A stretch of 64,000 nucleotides of DNA, from positions 22,970 through 86,969 of the forward strand of contig CAMOZY010000003.1 of the NCBI GenBank assembly GCA_946631295.1, given 5' to 3'. The notes below the pieces were generated by a model that worked only from the letters and a program-made list of their open reading frames with translations, did no database searches and was not told the origin of the DNA. This DNA is from an uncultured Lachnospiraceae bacterium (GTDB lineage Bacteria; Bacillota; Clostridia; Lachnospirales; Lachnospiraceae). Below, one piece after another: positions 8,803 through 17,704 of the stretch; within the stretch, counting starts at the first letter, position 1, and the number at the start of each line of letters is the position of its first letter. Made by a program: the position numbers and the translations under genes.

Positions 8803-10422
8803 TTATTTCTTTTCTTCTCCTTCTGTATCTTCTTCCGGTTCCTTATCACTGTCTAAGCCTTCTTCTGTTTTCTCATCACCGAATTTTTTTTCTTCGGAAT
8901 TTACGTTTTCTGATTTTCTTTCTTCCGACTTTGTATCTTTATCAGCTGCCTTTTTCTCTTCGGATTTATTTTCTTCCTCTCCGGACTCTTCCTTATCCTC
9001 CTCAGACTCTTCTTCTTTTTCGGCGGAAGCGGCCTTATGTGCAAATACCGGGAGCAGGAAGGCGGGAGCGGTCAGCAGGAAGGGATATATATGAATAAAA
9101 TCACTTCTGGCTTCAAAAAGGTATGTGATCCACAGAGCCAGCATCATAAGTACTCCTGCCGTATATCCGCGGCGTTTTGCGCGAAAAGCATTATAAAGAC
9201 CTGCAAGTATGATACACAGAGGAAGTCCCATAACTCCCGGATGCCAGATAATGACATTAAGATTCAGGAACTCATCAAGAAATTCATAAGGATACTTTTC
9301 CGCAAAGTGCATATACAGATCCCAGAATGCAGACCTGTCTGAGAGATAAAGTTCTTCATTAAAAGAATTCTTTACAAAGCGTGCGTCTCTTGCCGTAAAT
9401 GCACCGGGATCCATATATCCGTCGGTAAGGAATTTCTCGGCGATCGTAAGTTCGGAATTATGATTCTCATACACTGAAGCTATCTGAGCTGTAGGAACAC
9501 CTAAGATATCTGTCTCACGGAGATCTTCGATATCATAATAACGATACAGCGCAAAGAATATAGCCAGAACAGAAATGATACCGACAATTAAAACTGCTAG
9601 ATATTTTCTTGAAGTCCTGTTTCCTATCATAAAAAGAAGAACAAAGAAAAGAATGACCGCAGCGGGAAGGAAATTATATCTGAACAGACAGCTGAGAACA
9701 AAGAACAGCCAGAATGCTATCACGCCGCCCTTTTCCTTTCTGTCAGATCTTGTAAGAAGCAGAAAGACTATCAGTACCGATGAAAAGAAGAGAATGTCCG
9801 CAGACTCAATCCTGTACTGTATCATAAATACGGAGAATACCGCAAAATACACCATCGTGATCAGCACGACAGGCATACTGATCCCCTCTGACATTTCACG
9901 TCTGACCGTGTATCCGCAGGCAACGCTGAGTACAAGTATATGTGCACCGAAATAAATGATCACCCCGTAAGGATAAGGAAGGCCGAGCATATCAAAATAA
10001 ATGAAGGCCTGTCTTATAAGTGTATGGATCACGGGATATTTTTCGACAGGGATGCTGTTAAATGCCACAAGATACTCAAGTCTGTCGACTGTCAGACCGG
10101 GGTAAAAAAGCAGAACTCCGGTAATGCACGAAACTATGACCGGAAGCACCGCCACAAACTGAAAGATATTTATCATTTTTGCGGAATATGTACTGCCGGT
10201 TCTGGAAAAAGCACGGATACCCTTTCCAAAAAAAGCAAACACGAGCAGAAACGGAACAAACATTATAAAAAATACTATTGCATGTTCCTGTATGGAAGAG
10301 GTCAGCGTATAGACCGAACCTGTTTTGAAAACACATCTGCCGATCGTAAAGATAAGAGAGGATAACAAGGCAAAAACGATCTCGGCAATCCCTATAAAAT
10401 GAAACTTCTTATTTGTATCCAT
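8803..10422 (-). CDS. Polytopic membrane protein with long acidic/lysine-rich C-terminal tail
   Basis: A 539-residue protein with about eleven hydrophobic segments in the first 455 residues. Its layout, with an extracytoplasmic loop containing DRLEYLVAFNSIPVEKYP and LVLLTRSDRKEKGGVIAFW-like short cytosolic loops, resembles multipass glycosyltransferase-like proteins, but I do not recognise a catalytic motif with confidence. The last roughly 75 residues are almost only E, K, D and S (EEESEEDKEESGEEENKSEE and on), predicted disordered. It is the last gene of an overlapping operon, its ATG touching the tcdA stop at 10422, and a terminator follows. Function not known. Confidence 0.7.
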   Translation of the reverse strand: MDTNKKFHFIGIAEIVFALLSSLIFTIGRCVFKTGSVYTLTSSIQEHAIVFFIMFVPFLLVFAFFGKGIRAFSRTGSTYSAKMINIFQFVAVLPVIVSCITGVLLFYPGLTVDRLEYLVAFNSIPVEKYPVIHTLIRQAFIYFDMLGLPYPYGVIIYFGAHILVLSVACGYTVRREMSEGISMPVVLITMVYFAVFSVFMIQYRIESADILFFSSVLIVFLLLTRSDRKEKGGVIAFWLFFVLSCLFRYNFLPAAVILFFVLLFMIGNRTSRKYLAVLIVGIISVLAIFFALYRYYDIEDLRETDILGVPTAQIASVYENHNSELTIAEKFLTDGYMDPGAFTARDARFVKNSFNEELYLSDRSAFWDLYMHFAEKYPYEFLDEFLNLNVIIWHPGVMGLPLCIILAGLYNAFRAKRRGYTAGVLMMLALWITYLFEARSDFIHIYPFLLTAPAFLLPVFAHKAASAEKEEESEEDKEESGEEENKSEEKKAADKDTKSEERKSENVNSEEKKFGDEKTEEGLDSDKEPEEDTEGEEKK

Positions 10423-11153
10423 TAAACAGTTCTCCCTCTGTCACATAAATCTTTAACAACCTCGCCTGCAATTATAAGACCGCAGACGGATGGAACGAAA
10501 GCGATGCTTCCCGGAGCACTTCGTCCCGAAGCCTTTACAGGCATATCTTTTTCAAGCAGTGTTTCTCTTATCGGTTCTTCTTCCGAATAAACAACCTTAA
10601 GATCCCGGATTCCCCTTTTTTTGCATTCATGCCTCATGACCTTGGCAAGAGGACATACCTTGGTCTTATATATATCCGAAACCCTGAAAGCGGAAGCATC
10701 CAGCTTGTTTCCTGCACCCATTGAACTGATAACAGGTACGCCTGCTGCCTTCGCCCTTTCTATTATGGAAAGCTTTGCCGTTACTGTATCAACAGCATCA
10801 ACCACATATGAATACTTCGTAAAATCAAAATCACCGGCATTCTCCGGCAGATAAAAGCACCGTCTCACATCAACATCCGCATCCGGATTGATATCCAGTA
10901 TACGCGCTTTCATTACATCGACCTTATACTGACCCACTGTCGACTGAAGAGCGATTATCTGCCTGTTAACATTTGTAATATCAACGCAGTCACTGTCAAC
11001 AAGCACAAAATGCCCGACACCGGATCTTGCCAGAGCTTCGCAGGTATACCCGCCAACCCCGCCGATACCGAATACCGCAACCGTAGAGTCGTGTAATTTA
11101 TCTATCCCCTCTTTTCCAAGGAGGATCTCAGTTCTTGTAAGCCATTCACTCAT
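10422..11153 (-). CDS. tcdA: tRNA threonylcarbamoyladenosine dehydratase TcdA (ThiF/E1-like)
   Basis: A 243-residue E1-like ATP-dependent enzyme with the nucleotide motif GIGGVGGYTCEALARSGV (about residues 30-47), the DSDCVDITNVNRQ segment and later VVDAVDTVTAKLSI. The KKRGIRDLKVVYSEEEP and SAPGSIAFVPSVCGLI stretches fit the TcdA (CsdL/YgdL) branch, which cyclises t6A to ct6A in tRNA. Its start overlaps the Nudix gene stop by 8 bases and its stop shares a base with the next gene's start. Confidence 0.9.
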   Translation of the reverse strand: MSEWLTRTEILLGKEGIDKLHDSTVAVFGIGGVGGYTCEALARSGVGHFVLVDSDCVDITNVNRQIIALQSTVGQYKVDVMKARILDINPDADVDVRRCFYLPENAGDFDFTKYSYVVDAVDTVTAKLSIIERAKAAGVPVISSMGAGNKLDASAFRVSDIYKTKVCPLAKVMRHECKKRGIRDLKVVYSEEEPIRETLLEKDMPVKASGRSAPGSIAFVPSVCGLIIAGEVVKDLCDRGRTV

Positions 11154-11619
11154 TCTTATCGATCACTTCCTGCAGATGCTCTTCCGAACCTGTTCCCTTA
11201 TAGATAAGCGTCATTTCAATGTTGTCACGGCCTTCAAGCAATGCCTTCAGGAAAAACCTGTCTCCTTCCCACATCGGAAGATCCATGATCTCATTCCTTG
11301 CAATCCATTTCAATTCACCCTCATCACAATCTGCGATGATCTGTCCGGTATATTCGTGCGAGGAGAAAAGATACATATCCTCATCATCCCAGCTTTCCGA
11401 AAGAAAATGCACTATTCCGTGAAAATGAGGATCTGAAAGACAAAGTCCCGTTTCCTCTCTGACCTCACGTTTTATGCACTCTTCAGGAGATTCACCTTCT
11501 TCTATCTTTCCACCGATACCGATCCACTTGCCCTCATTCGGATCGTTTTCTTTTTTATTCCTGAATAAAAGAAGGATTTTTCCGTCCTTTTCTATATAAC
11601 ATAATGTGGATCTTCTCAT
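11146..11619 (-). CDS. Nudix hydrolase, MutT/8-oxo-dGTPase-like
   Basis: A 157-residue Nudix enzyme with a complete box, GGKIEEGESPEECIKREVREETGL (G-x5-E-x7-REVxEETGL), at about residues 36-59. The N-terminus RRSTLCYIEKDGKILLLFR and the WIGIGGK lead-in fit the 8-oxo-dGTP diphosphatase group that cleans the nucleotide pool. The substrate is inferred, not proven. The ATG overlaps the diguanylate cyclase stop by 4 bases (ATGA). Confidence 0.87.
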   Translation of the reverse strand: MRRSTLCYIEKDGKILLLFRNKKENDPNEGKWIGIGGKIEEGESPEECIKREVREETGLCLSDPHFHGIVHFLSESWDDEDMYLFSSHEYTGQIIADCDEGELKWIARNEIMDLPMWEGDRFFLKALLEGRDNIEMTLIYKGTGSEEHLQEVIDKNE

Positions 11620-13139
11620 CTTCTGCGGTCTATCCCGTTTTCCCTGTAATATCTTCCTTTTTCGGCATACATGTCAGAATCTGCCATACGCTCGAGTTCT
11701 TCTATTCCGGAATCCATATGTTCTTTATGTGATGCATAACCGATTGACAGATGAAGGTTCTCGACATAGGCTCCGTGCCATTTTCCTGCCTTTTCATAAA
11801 CGGACTTTCTGACACTTTCGGGGTCATCCGTGTGGAGGATTGCCATAAACTCATCACCACCGGTACGATAAACCTTACCATACGGCATAAGTGAAAGAAC
11901 CAGACAGTCAGCAGCACCCTTGATCAGCTCGTCTCCCGCAATATGTCCCTTACTGTCATTAACGACCTTAAGGCCATTAATATCCGTGGAAAAAATGACG
12001 AATTCTTTGTCCATTCCGTTTGCCTTGAAATACGCCAGATCCTCATCGTATGACCTTCTGTTATAAAGCCTGGTCATCTCATCAGTCATTGAAAGCCTGA
12101 TAAGGTGCTCTTCCCTTCTCTTTTCTTCATCTACATTACGGGTTGTATAGATGATCTTATCGGGAATTCCGTCAACTCCGGTTTCTACTGTAATGAACTG
12201 TGCTCTGAACCAACCTCTTACCGCATCTACAAAGTCCGCACTTATAACCTTCTTGCTTGATAGTCTGGTTCTGATGGTCTGTATATTAGTGTAATTTTTG
12301 AAATCCTCGGCCATATCAGGCATAACCTGATTGTCAAGCTTCTTGTTCATGATCGAATGTGTCTGAGTAGTCAGATCGATTCCCTGTTTTTCAAGCTCCG
12401 CATCTCTCAGAGGAGTCTCCGTACTATTTTTGAAATCAATAAGATTTACATGATCATATATCTCTGCCATGGATGAAAGAATATCCATCTTTTCCTTCAT
12501 CTCACGCTCCTGCGACTTGATCACCTCATACTGTCTGAACATTTCCTTAAAATAATCCACGATCAGTCTGCAGATTATGACACCGGCAGCAACCATAACT
12601 ATCATCTCGATCGTGTATGCTCCCATCGCATCGGCAAAATAAGCCTCGGGAGAACCGAAATCCGATCTGAGATAATCATAATGCGAACTTACCGCATAAA
12701 CAGCAAGAATCATGGTGATATAATTCGTCAGCACCGCATACATAAATATATGCAGATGACAGAAAAGCAGCGAAAGAAGAGGCACAAGAAACCATGTAAC
12801 CTGAATATTGATCTTCACATATGTAATATAAAAAATGAGAATATCCAGCGCTGTCAGCGAAAAGAGACAGGTTATGACCGACTTTGGATAGAACTTAAGA
12901 AGAATCAGGTGTCCCATTGCCATGATGAGAACAACCAGAGATATATTGAAGCATGTGACATATTCTATATCAAAAAATATGCCTGCCTTAAGACCTATTG
13001 CGATAGCAGGTCCTGTCAGTATAAAAAACCAAAGTACTATATTAAGATACTTATTGACTTTAATGCGGTTTCTTTCAAAAAACTCATCATATTCGCGAGC
13101 CGCAGTTTCATCAAGCTGAATTTTCTTTCCGGTTTTCAT
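11616..13139 (-). CDS. Membrane-bound diguanylate cyclase (GGDEF)
   Basis: About 507 residues: six hydrophobic segments in the first 210 residues, a short coiled region (EVIKSQEREMKEKMDILSS), a linker domain of about 100 residues and a C-terminal GGDEF domain with SMTDEMTRLYNRRSYDED and YRTGGDEFMAIL. It should make cyclic-di-GMP. The frame extends up to 13238, but that start has no ribosome site and the extension contains a TATAAT box. The ATG at 13139 has GGAAAGGA a few bases upstream and is preferred. First gene of the operon that continues with Nudix, tcdA and the acidic-tail membrane protein. Confidence 0.85.
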   Translation of the reverse strand: MKTGKKIQLDETAAREYDEFFERNRIKVNKYLNIVLWFFILTGPAIAIGLKAGIFFDIEYVTCFNISLVVLIMAMGHLILLKFYPKSVITCLFSLTALDILIFYITYVKINIQVTWFLVPLLSLLFCHLHIFMYAVLTNYITMILAVYAVSSHYDYLRSDFGSPEAYFADAMGAYTIEMIVMVAAGVIICRLIVDYFKEMFRQYEVIKSQEREMKEKMDILSSMAEIYDHVNLIDFKNSTETPLRDAELEKQGIDLTTQTHSIMNKKLDNQVMPDMAEDFKNYTNIQTIRTRLSSKKVISADFVDAVRGWFRAQFITVETGVDGIPDKIIYTTRNVDEEKRREEHLIRLSMTDEMTRLYNRRSYDEDLAYFKANGMDKEFVIFSTDINGLKVVNDSKGHIAGDELIKGAADCLVLSLMPYGKVYRTGGDEFMAILHTDDPESVRKSVYEKAGKWHGAYVENLHLSIGYASHKEHMDSGIEELERMADSDMYAEKGRYYRENGIDRRR

Positions 13140-13196
13140 AGGCATCCTTTCCAAAACACGGTAACCGGTCATCCTTAAATATATATAATAACATAT

Positions 13197-13202
13197 ATTA
13201 TA
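13197..13202 (-). promoter_or_regulatory. -10 box of the diguanylate cyclase operon
   Basis: A perfect TATAAT lies 58 bases upstream of the chosen start in a very AT-rich stretch. The -35 is not clear. It supports the shorter reading of the gene. Confidence 0.4.
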
Positions 13203-13245
13203 AAAACCTGCGTAAAAGCTTTTGTTCTCACTATTCATGCAGGAC

Positions 13246-13284
13246 AGAAAAAATACTAACGGCGACCCATGAAAGGCCGCCGTT
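13246..13284 (-). terminator. Intrinsic terminator of the mcc-met operon
   Basis: AACGGCG and CGCCGTT arms, with extra pairing inside, surround a TTTCAT loop. AGTATTTTTT follows on the minus strand, downstream of the AhpD-like gene. Confidence 0.8.
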
Positions 13285-13318
13285 ATGAGGAAATTATGTG
13301 TTTTTGCGAGGTCGTGAC

Positions 13319-13873
13319 TTATTTAATTACATCTCTCCAGGTAGCGGGCTTGAACTCGTCCTTAAGAGGAAGAAGGCGCTTGTCAACATCAACTCTGAGA
13401 ACGGAGTTGAAATTGTTGGTTGCCTGCATCTGAGCACCAAAGCCTACGATAACAATAAGCTCGGTATCTGTGAAATACTTCTTAAGTCCGTCAAAAAGTT
13501 CATCGGAAACCTTGGTAGGATCCTTTACGATCTGCTGTCCGAGCTGCTGAAGAAGCTGTTCCTTCTCATCGAGTACAAGATTGTTAGGATCAAGTCCAAG
13601 CTCCTTAAGATCGCTTATGAAGAAAAGGGAGCACAGAAGGCATCCGTTGGTGGTAGATACGGAGTGAGCATAAATGGTAGCTGCTCTCTGTCCGACAACA
13701 TTAACAAGGCTTCCCCATGAATCATACCATCCCATGAATGCGAGATAGGTTCCGTAATCCTGAAGCATTACCAGCTTCATGTTAGTGATCTTTCCCTTGG
13801 AGTTAAGATCATCATATGCTTTCTTGGATTCTGCCGAGAGCTCCTCGGGCTGCTTTAATTCTACTCTTGCCAT
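13319..13873 (-). CDS. Carboxymuconolactone decarboxylase / AhpD-like protein
   Basis: A 184-residue all-helical protein with the AhpD-type redox motif as NGCLLCSLFF around residue 83. In AhpD-like peroxidases the CxxC is followed three residues on by a catalytic His; here that position is Phe, so classic alkylhydroperoxidase chemistry may be altered. It may still act in thiol redox. It is the last gene of the mccB-mccA-metN-metI-metQ-adh operon, 48 bases after the alcohol dehydrogenase gene and before a terminator, so a role in sulfur-compound handling is a fair inference. Confidence 0.75.
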   Translation of the reverse strand: MARVELKQPEELSAESKKAYDDLNSKGKITNMKLVMLQDYGTYLAFMGWYDSWGSLVNVVGQRAATIYAHSVSTTNGCLLCSLFFISDLKELGLDPNNLVLDEKEQLLQQLGQQIVKDPTKVSDELFDGLKKYFTDTELIVIVGFGAQMQATNNFNSVLRVDVDKRLLPLKDEFKPATWRDVIK

Positions 13874-13921
13874 TTTAAAATATCTCCTTTCATCTTTTGA
13901 ATCGGTTTTTTATTATTTTGC

Positions 13922-15082
13922 TTAGATAGCAAGTTTTAATATCTTTACGATGCTTTCTGCATCAAGAGGCTCATAATGTCCGACTTTTCCGTTCCTTGTC
14001 GCACGCTTTGCCATTATCTCAAAATCCTTATCATCTATACCAAGTTCGGTAAGTGTTGTTTTAAGGCCGAGCTTTTTGAAGAATTCCTTCAGCTTCTCAG
14101 AAAGGATCTGAGCTCTTTCGGTCTCTGAATAATTGTAAGGATCCACTCCGTACACCCTGCTTGCAAGAAGCGCCAGTCTCCAGGGCTTAACCTGTGCCAT
14201 ATACTTCGTCCATGCAGTGAAAACAACTGCCATTCCTTCACCGTGAACTATGTTGTACTGGGCTGAAAGCTCATGTTCTATTCTGTGTGATCCCCAGTCA
14301 GCTCTTCTTCCGGCATCAAGAGATCCTCCGTGTGACACACTTGCAAGCCACTGAACCTCTGCTCTTGCATTTATGTCTGACAGATTTACAAGAAGCTTAT
14401 CCGCGTTTACAAGTAATGCTCTGATAGCACCTTCGATCAGATAATCGGTGGTATCGGAATTTTTTTCATCGGAAAAGTATCTCTCAAGAAGATGAGCCAG
14501 GACATCTGCAACTCCGACAAATGTCTGATATGCGGGAAGACCTGCGGTGAATCTGGGATTCATTATGGCAAACTTCGGTATGATGCGGTCATCTTCAAAT
14601 CCAAGCTTCCACTCTCCGTTTGAAAGTATTGCGGCATTGGAGGTTTCCGATCCGCTCGATGCGGTAGTTGCGATAACCCCTATCGGAAGAACTTCATCCG
14701 GTACAATTCCTTTTTCAAAGAAATCCCATACATCTCCTTCATAAGGAATTCCGATTGATATTGCCTTTGCAGTATCGATCGAACTTCCACCGCCTACTGC
14801 GAGAATGAAATCGACCTTATCCTTCTTTCCCTGGGCTACAAGCTCTCTTACCAGCTCTATGCTCGGATTGGGTACTACATTTCCGTTCTCACTGAATGCT
14901 ATCCCCAGCTCCTTTACAGCTTCCTCTATTACGGAATATATTCCGAGAGTCTTGATGAAATCTCCGCTGTATACGAGAAGAAGTGACTTTACTTTATATT
15001 TTTCAAGAAGTCCCTTAAGACTCTTCTCACTGTCTTCTCCGAATACTATCTTCGCAGGATTGTAATACTCAAATCCGATCAT
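13922..15082 (-). CDS. Iron-containing alcohol dehydrogenase (BdhA/YqhD-like)
   Basis: A 386-residue group III dehydrogenase. The NAD(P)-binding part has AVGGGSSIDTAKAISIG; the metal-binding part has VADVLAHLLERYF, HRIEHELSAQYNIVHGEGMA, which supplies the conserved Asp and His ligands. Sequence style is closest to NADPH-linked butanol/aldehyde reductases (opening with FEYYNPAKIVFG). It sits 12 bases after metQ and 48 bases before the AhpD-like gene. Why it is in a sulfur operon is unclear; it may detoxify an aldehyde or alcohol produced from a sulfur source. Confidence 0.88.
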   Translation of the reverse strand: MIGFEYYNPAKIVFGEDSEKSLKGLLEKYKVKSLLLVYSGDFIKTLGIYSVIEEAVKELGIAFSENGNVVPNPSIELVRELVAQGKKDKVDFILAVGGGSSIDTAKAISIGIPYEGDVWDFFEKGIVPDEVLPIGVIATTASSGSETSNAAILSNGEWKLGFEDDRIIPKFAIMNPRFTAGLPAYQTFVGVADVLAHLLERYFSDEKNSDTTDYLIEGAIRALLVNADKLLVNLSDINARAEVQWLASVSHGGSLDAGRRADWGSHRIEHELSAQYNIVHGEGMAVVFTAWTKYMAQVKPWRLALLASRVYGVDPYNYSETERAQILSEKLKEFFKKLGLKTTLTELGIDDKDFEIMAKRATRNGKVGHYEPLDAESIVKILKLAI

Positions 15083-15094
15083 AGTGTGCCTCCT

Positions 15095-15946
15095 TTAGTT
15101 AAGCGGAACTACTGCTCCGTCGTAAGTATCATTGATGAACTTCTTGATCTCTTCTCCCTGAAGAACTTCTACAAGTGCAAGAAGTGCTGCGTTATCAGCG
15201 TTTGCGGGAGCTGCCGCGATAATGTTGCCGTATGTGACTGCTGCAAGTCCGTCATTTGCTTCTACTGCAAGAGCCTGACTTACATGAAGTCCGCCTTCAA
15301 TTGCGTAGTTTCCGTTTATGACAGCAACGTCAACATCGGGAAGCGCTGCAACAAGCTGCTCTGGAGCAAGCTCCTTGAACTGGATATTCTTGGGATTCTC
15401 CACGATATCCTCTACAGTAGCGGTGATTCCTGCATCATCCTTAAGAGTAAGAAGACCTTCCTGTGCAAGGAGAAGAAGTGCTCTTGCCTCATTGGTAACA
15501 TTGTTAGGTACTGCTACAACCGCTCCGTCAGGAAGCTGTGAAAGATCGGTTGTCTTGCCTGCATAGATTCCGAAGGGCTCGTAGTGAATTGCTCCGATTG
15601 AAACAAGATCGGATCCGTTCTCTGCATTGAACTGATCAAGATAAGGAACATGCTGGAAGTAATTGGCATCAAGGCTTCCCTCGATAACACCGGTATTGGG
15701 AGTTACTGAATCCTCGATCTTAACGATCTCAAGAGTGATACCCTTTGCTTCAAGAAGAGGCTTTGCCTGTTCAAGGATCTCAGAGTGAGGGGTGATATTG
15801 GCACCTACCTTAATTACAGTGTTGCCTGCTGCTGAAACAGTGCTTCCGCCGGTTGCCTGTGAAGATGATCCGCATCCTGCGAGTGAAAGTGTAAGTGCGA
15901 GTGTGGCAGCTGCTGCCACGATTTTGTTAAGTACATTCTTTTTCAT
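15095..15946 (-). CDS. metQ: Methionine ABC transporter binding lipoprotein MetQ
   Basis: A 283-residue NlpA-family lipoprotein. The signal ends in the lipobox LAGC, followed by a Ser/Gly linker. The mature domain has IKVGANITPHSEILEQ, YFQHVPYLDQFNAE and VINGNYAIEGGL, all usual in MetQ. It presents methionine to MetNI outside the membrane. The start at 15946 has AAAGGAG nine bases upstream; the longer frame adds only seven residues. About 98 bases separate it from metI. Confidence 0.93.
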   Translation of the reverse strand: MKKNVLNKIVAAAATLALTLSLAGCGSSSQATGGSTVSAAGNTVIKVGANITPHSEILEQAKPLLEAKGITLEIVKIEDSVTPNTGVIEGSLDANYFQHVPYLDQFNAENGSDLVSIGAIHYEPFGIYAGKTTDLSQLPDGAVVAVPNNVTNEARALLLLAQEGLLTLKDDAGITATVEDIVENPKNIQFKELAPEQLVAALPDVDVAVINGNYAIEGGLHVSQALAVEANDGLAAVTYGNIIAAAPANADNAALLALVEVLQGEEIKKFINDTYDGAVVPLN

Positions 15947-16044
15947 AATTTTTCTCCTTTTATACAAATAAAACGATTTTCCTCATTTTTATAGATAAAT
16001 CCCGTTCTCATTCCGGATATGTATCACGGGATCTGATCTTAAGA

Positions 16045-16695
16045 TCATTTTCTTACCTTAACTGCTATTTTGTTACCGACACCCTGGATCAGCATCACCA
16101 TGATCACCAGGATGGTAACTGTGGTCCACAGAACATCCTTCTGATATCTGTAGTATCCGTATTGAAGAGCTATTGCTCCAAGTCCGCCTCCTCCGATAAC
16201 TCCGGCCATTGCTGAATATCCGAGGATCGTTGCTATGTTGATAGCTGCTCCGAGCAAAAGTGAAGGTGTTGCCTCCGGAAGTATGAAATGAATTATCACA
16301 TATATGGGGGAGGCCCCCATCGATACTGCCGCTTCAATGATCCCGGGCTGAACTTCACTAAGTGAGGATTCAACCATTCTTGCAACGATCGGTATTGCTC
16401 CGATTGTCAGTGGAACAATCGATGCCGTTGTTCCGATTGATGATCCGACCACAAATCTGGTAAACGGTATCAGCAGAACCAGAAGTATCAGGAAAGGAAG
16501 AGATCTTCCGATATTTACGATAAGTCCCAGTACAAAATTGACCGGTGTGTTTTCAAGTATCTTTCCTTTTGATGTTGCGTATAACAGTATTCCCAGCGGG
16601 AGTCCGAACAGGTAGGCGAATATTGATGAAAAGAAGGTCATTGCAAGAGTTTCGAGAATGCCTGTCCGTATTGCTTCTATAATGTAATCGCTCAT
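16045..16695 (-). CDS. metI: Methionine ABC transporter permease MetI
   Basis: A 216-residue permease with five membrane segments and the coupling EAA loop read as EAAVSMGASPIYVIIHFILP. NIGRSLPFLILL and the ending TILVIMVMLIQGVGNKIA fit MetI. It forms the channel of the MetNIQ importer. Its ATG overlaps the metN stop by 4 bases with GGAGGTGG upstream. Confidence 0.93.
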   Translation of the reverse strand: MSDYIIEAIRTGILETLAMTFFSSIFAYLFGLPLGILLYATSKGKILENTPVNFVLGLIVNIGRSLPFLILLVLLIPFTRFVVGSSIGTTASIVPLTIGAIPIVARMVESSLSEVQPGIIEAAVSMGASPIYVIIHFILPEATPSLLLGAAINIATILGYSAMAGVIGGGGLGAIALQYGYYRYQKDVLWTTVTILVIMVMLIQGVGNKIAVKVRK

Positions 16696-17693
16696 CTTAC
16701 CACCTCCGAAATGCTCAGTCCGCTTTCTGTAAAGAAATTTATGATCACATCCTGATCTGCTTTTGATTCCGGAAGTTCCAGTACCATCTGTCCATATCCT
16801 ATTCCGCCCACGCTCTTTGTATTTGCGCTGAGGATATTTACCTTTCTGCCTGTTTTCTCAACAAGCTCGGCTATGAATGGTCTGCTTGCGGCAAGTCCGT
16901 CGAATGCCACTCTGATAAGTCTGCTTTCAGGTTTAGAAGGATCGTAAGGATTGCTGGGAAAAACAAGTTTCTTGGCAGCTGCAGATTTTGGTGATCTGAA
17001 TACCTCCTTAACCTCTCCGGTTTCTGCGAGATTTCCTTCATCGATGATCGCAACCTTATCACATATCTTCTCAATGACTGACATCTCATGGGTGATGATG
17101 ACGATTGTAAGCTTTCTGGTTTTATTGATCTCCTTGAGAAGATCCAGTATCTCACCTGTCATTTTGGGATCAAGTGCCGAAGTTGCTTCATCACAGAGAA
17201 GAACTTTTGGATTGGATGCAAGTGCTCTTGCGATTGCTACTCTCTGACGCTGTCCTCCTGAGAGCCTTGAAGGAAACTGATTCTTTTTATCCTCAAGTCC
17301 TACGACCTCGAGCATCTCGAGTGCTTTTTCTTTTGCTTCCCTGCCCTTTATTCCTGCTATCCTGAGAGGCTGAAGCACGTTGCTCAAGACCGTTCTCTGT
17401 CCGAGAAGATTAAAGCTTTGGAAGATCATTGCTATCTGTCTTCTGACTTTCCTTAGCTCAGGAGCTTTCAGCTGCGCCAGATCCTGATCGTAAAAGCTTA
17501 CTTTTCCGGAGCTTACATCTTCCAGACGATTCAGTGTTCTTACAAGGGTTGATTTTCCGGCTCCGCTCATTCCGATGATCCCGAATATCTCTCCTTCTTC
17601 TATATCGAGGCTGATACCCTTAAGAGCGCTGAACTCCTTCCCGTCGTTTCTGTATACTTTTGTCACATTATCCAAACTGAAAACTGCTGCCAT
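16692..17693 (-). CDS. metN: Methionine ABC transporter ATPase MetN with NIL domain
   Basis: A 333-residue ATPase: Walker A GMSGAGKSTLVR (about 40-50), signature LSGGQRQRV, Walker B VLLCDEATSALDP, and a C-terminal ferredoxin-like NIL domain (about 255-333) that senses methionine and inhibits transport when the amino acid is plentiful. It starts 11 bases after mccA with a weak ribosome site. Placed between reverse-transsulfuration genes and metIQ, it links methionine import to cysteine production. Confidence 0.95.
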   Translation of the reverse strand: MAAVFSLDNVTKVYRNDGKEFSALKGISLDIEEGEIFGIIGMSGAGKSTLVRTLNRLEDVSSGKVSFYDQDLAQLKAPELRKVRRQIAMIFQSFNLLGQRTVLSNVLQPLRIAGIKGREAKEKALEMLEVVGLEDKKNQFPSRLSGGQRQRVAIARALASNPKVLLCDEATSALDPKMTGEILDLLKEINKTRKLTIVIITHEMSVIEKICDKVAIIDEGNLAETGEVKEVFRSPKSAAAKKLVFPSNPYDPSKPESRLIRVAFDGLAASRPFIAELVEKTGRKVNILSANTKSVGGIGYGQMVLELPESKADQDVIINFFTESGLSISEVVR

Positions 17694-17704
17694 GTGAACG
17701 CTTT

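Noticed and set aside
13140..13238. Longer N-terminus for the second diguanylate cyclase
   Set aside because: No ribosome site, and the extension contains a perfect -10 box, so it is probably untranslated leader.
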